A stretch of 64,000 bases of DNA from Sporisorium sorghi (taxonomy: Eukaryota > Basidiomycota > Ustilaginomycetes > Ustilaginales > Ustilaginaceae). Location: the NCBI GenBank assembly GCA_023212695.1, contig JALCCG010000067.1, positions 1 through 64,000 of the forward strand. The letters run 5' to 3'. The notes below the pieces were generated by a model that ran no database searches, had not been told where the DNA came from, and saw nothing but the letters and a program-made list of their open reading frames with translations. Below, piece by piece: positions 61,707-64,000 of this stretch (position 1 is the first letter of the stretch; each line of letters opens with the position of its first letter). The position numbers and the translations under genes were made by a program.

Positions 61707-62669
61707 CTATTGCTGAATCAATACCGGCTTACCGGTTTCCGCAGATTCATTCGCGGCCAGCGTCACCTCGAGTGTCTTGAACCCGTCTTCGTAGGAGGCA
61801 AGCACAAGGCTTGGATCCTGGTTTCGAATGGCGTCGATCAAGGCCGTAGTAAGATCCTTGTAGAAGTCGGTTTTGCTGCGGTATACCACTTCTTTCTCCT
61901 TATCTGCGATGGAAAGCGTGGTTCCATCCAGAACGACCCGGAAATCGCGTCCCATGATCTCAATTCCGCTCCGATGATCGAATTGGATAAATCCCGTCTG
62001 CATATGGCCGACCGCTCCAGAGTCCAGCACGAATTGAATCGCGCCTACATCGGGAATGTCCAGATCCGGAATATCCTGCATAAGCAAGAGACTCATATCG
62101 GCATACAAACGGGTGATGTCGCCGCAGAGGTAGCGTACCAGGTCCATGGTATGAGTAGACTGCTCAACCAGTTGTCCGCCGGACAATTCTTTTTTGCGCC
62201 ACCAAGGAGTAGGTACAGGTGTCGTTATGTAGTGGGCACGGACCATGCCGATTTTTTTGTCTTTAAGAAAATCCTTGGCGATTGCAACGGTGTCTAGGTA
62301 CCGCAGACAGTATCCGGAAGCTGCTATGATTCCGCTTTCATTGATGACTTTGACTTTGTGACGGACGGACTCCACGTCCAGACCCAGCGGCTTCTCGACC
62401 ATCAAGTGAATGCCTTTGGCTGCTGCCTGTTCTTCAATATCTCCATGGCAGAATGGCGGGATGCATACGTACAGAACATCCAGCGGTTCCTGTTCCAGCA
62501 TCGTGCTGCCGTCCGTATAATAAGCGGAGCCATACAATTCGGCCTGCTGTTTGGCTAATGCTTCATTCGTATCGCATATTGCAGCCAGTTGAACATGTTC
62601 ATTCTGGTGAAGGTTTTTAATATGGACAGCGCCCATACCTCCGGCTCCAATTACACCTGCTTTAATCAT
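61707..62669 (-). CDS. Gfo/Idh/MocA-family oxidoreductase
   Basis: 320 residues from ATG 62669 (AGGAGTGAG upstream). Rossmann opening VIGAGGMGAVHIKNL and the EKPLG motif (MVEKPLGLD, about 100). STHTMDLVRYLCGD holds the catalytic-type His/Asp region. Sugar or inositol dehydrogenase family; the following transporter genes upstream on the same strand suggest a sugar or polyol substrate. Confidence 0.88.
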   Translation of the reverse strand: MIKAGVIGAGGMGAVHIKNLHQNEHVQLAAICDTNEALAKQQAELYGSAYYTDGSTMLEQEPLDVLYVCIPPFCHGDIEEQAAAKGIHLMVEKPLGLDVESVRHKVKVINESGIIAASGYCLRYLDTVAIAKDFLKDKKIGMVRAHYITTPVPTPWWRKKELSGGQLVEQSTHTMDLVRYLCGDITRLYADMSLLLMQDIPDLDIPDVGAIQFVLDSGAVGHMQTGFIQFDHRSGIEIMGRDFRVVLDGTTLSIADKEKEVVYRSKTDFYKDLTTALIDAIRNQDPSLVLASYEDGFKTLEVTLAANESAETGKPVLIQQ

Positions 62670-62980
62670 AGGTTGCTCACTCCTGATCGTATAATGATGA
62701 TGGATAAATATCCCCAATTCTAGGACTCACACGTGATTATAGCCCCGCTATCCATATTATTCAAGCTTTCCTTTGTATGCTGGTACAGAGGATTCACCTG
62801 GAAAAAAGTACAGTAAACCTTCCTGAATACATACTAGGTGCTTGCTGCTAATAACCCTCATACCCGGCATAGGTGCGTCGGCAGCGCCATAGGGACGATG
62901 TTTCCCATAGCGCCAACACCAACTCTTACATCGGTACTATTCGGCAGACTCCTTTATCGTGTATATTGCTGCGGCATGTG
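62670..62980. other. Intergenic region between permease and oxidoreductase genes
   Basis: 311 bp between two minus-strand genes. It has the oxidoreductase ribosome binding site at its left end and an imperfect inverted repeat at about 62884-62914 (GCGC...GGG/CCC...GCGC). I see no gene here. Confidence 0.5.
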
Positions 62981-63817
62981 TTATCCTTTAATCCCGTTCA
63001 TGGCAATGCCCTCAATGAAGTAGCGCTGAAGGAATATAAACAGGATGATGATCGGAAGGGTGGCCATAAGCGCACCGGCCATCAGGAGAGGATAGTCGGT
63101 GGAATGCTGTCCCTGAAAGCTGGAGATTCCAATGGATAGCACCCGCATGTCCTCTGAGCTTGTCATAATGAGCGGCCACAGTAAATCGTTCCACGAGGCG
63201 AGTATGGTGAAGATGGCCAGGGAGACAAGCGCAGCTTTGGATAACGGTAAGTAAATATTCCAGTAGATCCGGAAATAACTGCAGCCATCGATTTTGGCAG
63301 CCTCCTCCAGATCCTTCGGCAATGTCATGAAGAATTGCCTTAACAAGAACGTACCGAAGGCACTGAAAATACCCGGTACTATGAGCACATAGAACGTATC
63401 CAGCCAATTGAACTCACGCATAATGACAAAGCTCGGGATCATCACAACCTGTGACGGTACCATCAATACCGCAAGGAGCGCGAGAAAGATAGCATTCTTG
63501 AAAGGAAATCTCAAACTTGCAAAAGAATAGGCTGCGAGTGAGCACAGGACAAGCTGGCCCGCTGTGCGTCCGAGTGTGACGATAACCGTATTCACGTAAT
63601 AGGTGCCAAAATCAATGGTTTGAATAACCCGGAGGTAGTTGTCCAAGTGCCATTCGACAGGGAGCCATTTGGGCGGAATCGACATGGAATCGGCAAAGGA
63701 CTTGAAGGATGTGGATATCATCCACAGAAACGGCATAATCATGAGCAGCGCCCCGGCAGCTAACAGAACGTGGACTGCCAGACGGCTTGCTTTTCCCGAT
63801 CGGGTTGAAGTATTCAC
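62981..63817 (-). CDS. Carbohydrate ABC transporter permease (MalG type)
   Basis: 278 residues starting with GTG at 63817, with AGGAGG 9 bp upstream. Six membrane segments; the coupling loop is [22 protein letters not shown]. It follows the truncated MalF-type permease gene (63834) in the same direction by 16 bp. The transporter probably imports a sugar oxidised by the downstream Gfo/Idh/MocA enzyme. Confidence 0.9.
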   Translation of the reverse strand: MNTSTRSGKASRLAVHVLLAAGALLMIMPFLWMISTSFKSFADSMSIPPKWLPVEWHLDNYLRVIQTIDFGTYYVNTVIVTLGRTAGQLVLCSLAAYSFASLRFPFKNAIFLALLAVLMVPSQVVMIPSFVIMREFNWLDTFYVLIVPGIFSAFGTFLLRQFFMTLPKDLEEAAKIDGCSYFRIYWNIYLPLSKAALVSLAIFTILASWNDLLWPLIMTSSEDMRVLSIGISSFQGQHSTDYPLLMAGALMATLPIIILFIFLQRYFIEGIAMNGIKG

Positions 63818-63833
63818 GTCTTCATTCCTCCTG

Positions 63834-64000
63834 TTATTGGTAGTGAACCCAGCGCTTTTGAATATACATCTGAACCATGGTGATGACTAGAATCACAACG
63901 AATAGAATGAAGGCCTGCGCTGAAGCGTAACCCATATTGAAATATTTGAACCCGTCTTCCCAAATGCTGTAAACGACGGTCCGGGTGGATTCCAGCATCG
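63834..64000 (-). CDS. Sugar ABC transporter permease (MalF/UgpA type), C-terminal part
   Basis: Only the last about 55 residues are inside the window (stop TAA at 63836-63834); the start lies beyond the right edge. The end reads FNMGYASAQAFILFVVILVI and MVQMYIQKRWVHYQ, the typical last membrane segment and tail of MalF-type permeases. It is the partner of the MalG-type permease 16 bp downstream. Confidence 0.85.
   Translation of the reverse strand, partial: MLESTRTVVYSIWEDGFKYFNMGYASAQAFILFVVILVITMVQMYIQKRWVHYQ

Noticed and set aside
61584..62297. 237-residue plus-strand ORF across the Gfo/Idh/MocA gene
   Set aside because: Antisense frame that runs through a strong bidirectional terminator at 61663-61703.

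Overview
The window looks like chromosomal DNA of a spore-forming, pectin-using member of the Bacillota, most probably Paenibacillus or a close relative. The reasons are a BclA-like collagen-repeat spore-surface protein, a YjcZ-type sporulation peptide, YesM/YesN-style two-component genes with AraC-type regulators, LplB/YtcP-type sugar ABC transporters, an Amj lipid II flippase, a petrobactin-type YclNOPQ operon, a TPP riboswitch in front of ykoF, strong Shine-Dalgarno sequences with frequent GTG/TTG starts, and many intrinsic terminators. I see no rRNA, tRNA, insertion sequence, prophage or CRISPR array.

Layout. 1-704: 3' end of a collagen-like surface protein. 915-4597: a GntR-RCK regulator resembling BusR, followed by an OpuC-like osmoprotectant ABC transporter. 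4793-7806: PhzF isomerase, aminoglycoside-phosphotransferase-like kinase, and an NAD(P)-binding saccharopine-dehydrogenase-like protein. 8076-10754: a possible glycan cluster (three-repeat protein, GT4 glycosyltransferase, 57-residue protein, methyltransferase). 10918-19772: housekeeping and assorted genes (TIGR01777 epimerase, SWIM/SNF2 helicase, K+ channel-like protein, Nudix, class B PBP). 19941-29467: rhamnogalacturonan-type system (GH105, sugar ABC transporter, AraC response regulator, YesM-type kinase, all on the minus strand, with a divergent acetylesterase and an ASRT-family protein). 30599-33036: Gfo/Idh/MocA oxidoreductase, Amj and a small membrane protein. 33389-43657: a regulon of a FadR-type GntR repressor: AtuA-like protein, DUF4387 protein, sugar ABC transporter, two ADP-ribosylglycohydrolase-family proteins and ribokinase. 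43957-50759: zinc-ribbon peptide, tandem hairpins, nucleotidyltransferases, a decayed GNAT gene, two methyltransferases, Nudix, histidine phosphatase, MCP and YjcZ. 50831-54920: ykoF under a TPP riboswitch and an ECF sigma/anti-sigma/TPR-protein triad. 55022-64000: nitroreductase, YclNOPQ-type iron-siderophore uptake, succinate-semialdehyde-type dehydrogenase, and the start of another minus-strand sugar transporter cluster.

How genes work together. The best candidate for an undescribed pathway is 33389-43657. Three near-identical palindromes (core TTGG-N5-CCAA) flank the gntR gene and precede the first structural gene. One lies just downstream of a strong promoter, so the circuit can be read directly from the sequence. 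The content (importer, two ADP-ribosylglycohydrolase-fold hydrolases, PfkB kinase, AtuA plus DUF4387) suggests import and cleavage of a ribosyl- or glycosyl-conjugate, with phosphorylation of the freed sugar; the substrate is unknown. The pectin region pairs sensing (kinase and response regulator), uptake and depolymer processing, with a near-consensus cre site upstream of the binding-protein gene. The osmoprotectant region pairs a probable c-di-AMP-responsive repressor with its transporter.

Limits: all family assignments are from motif recognition and memory. No alignment or profile search was run.
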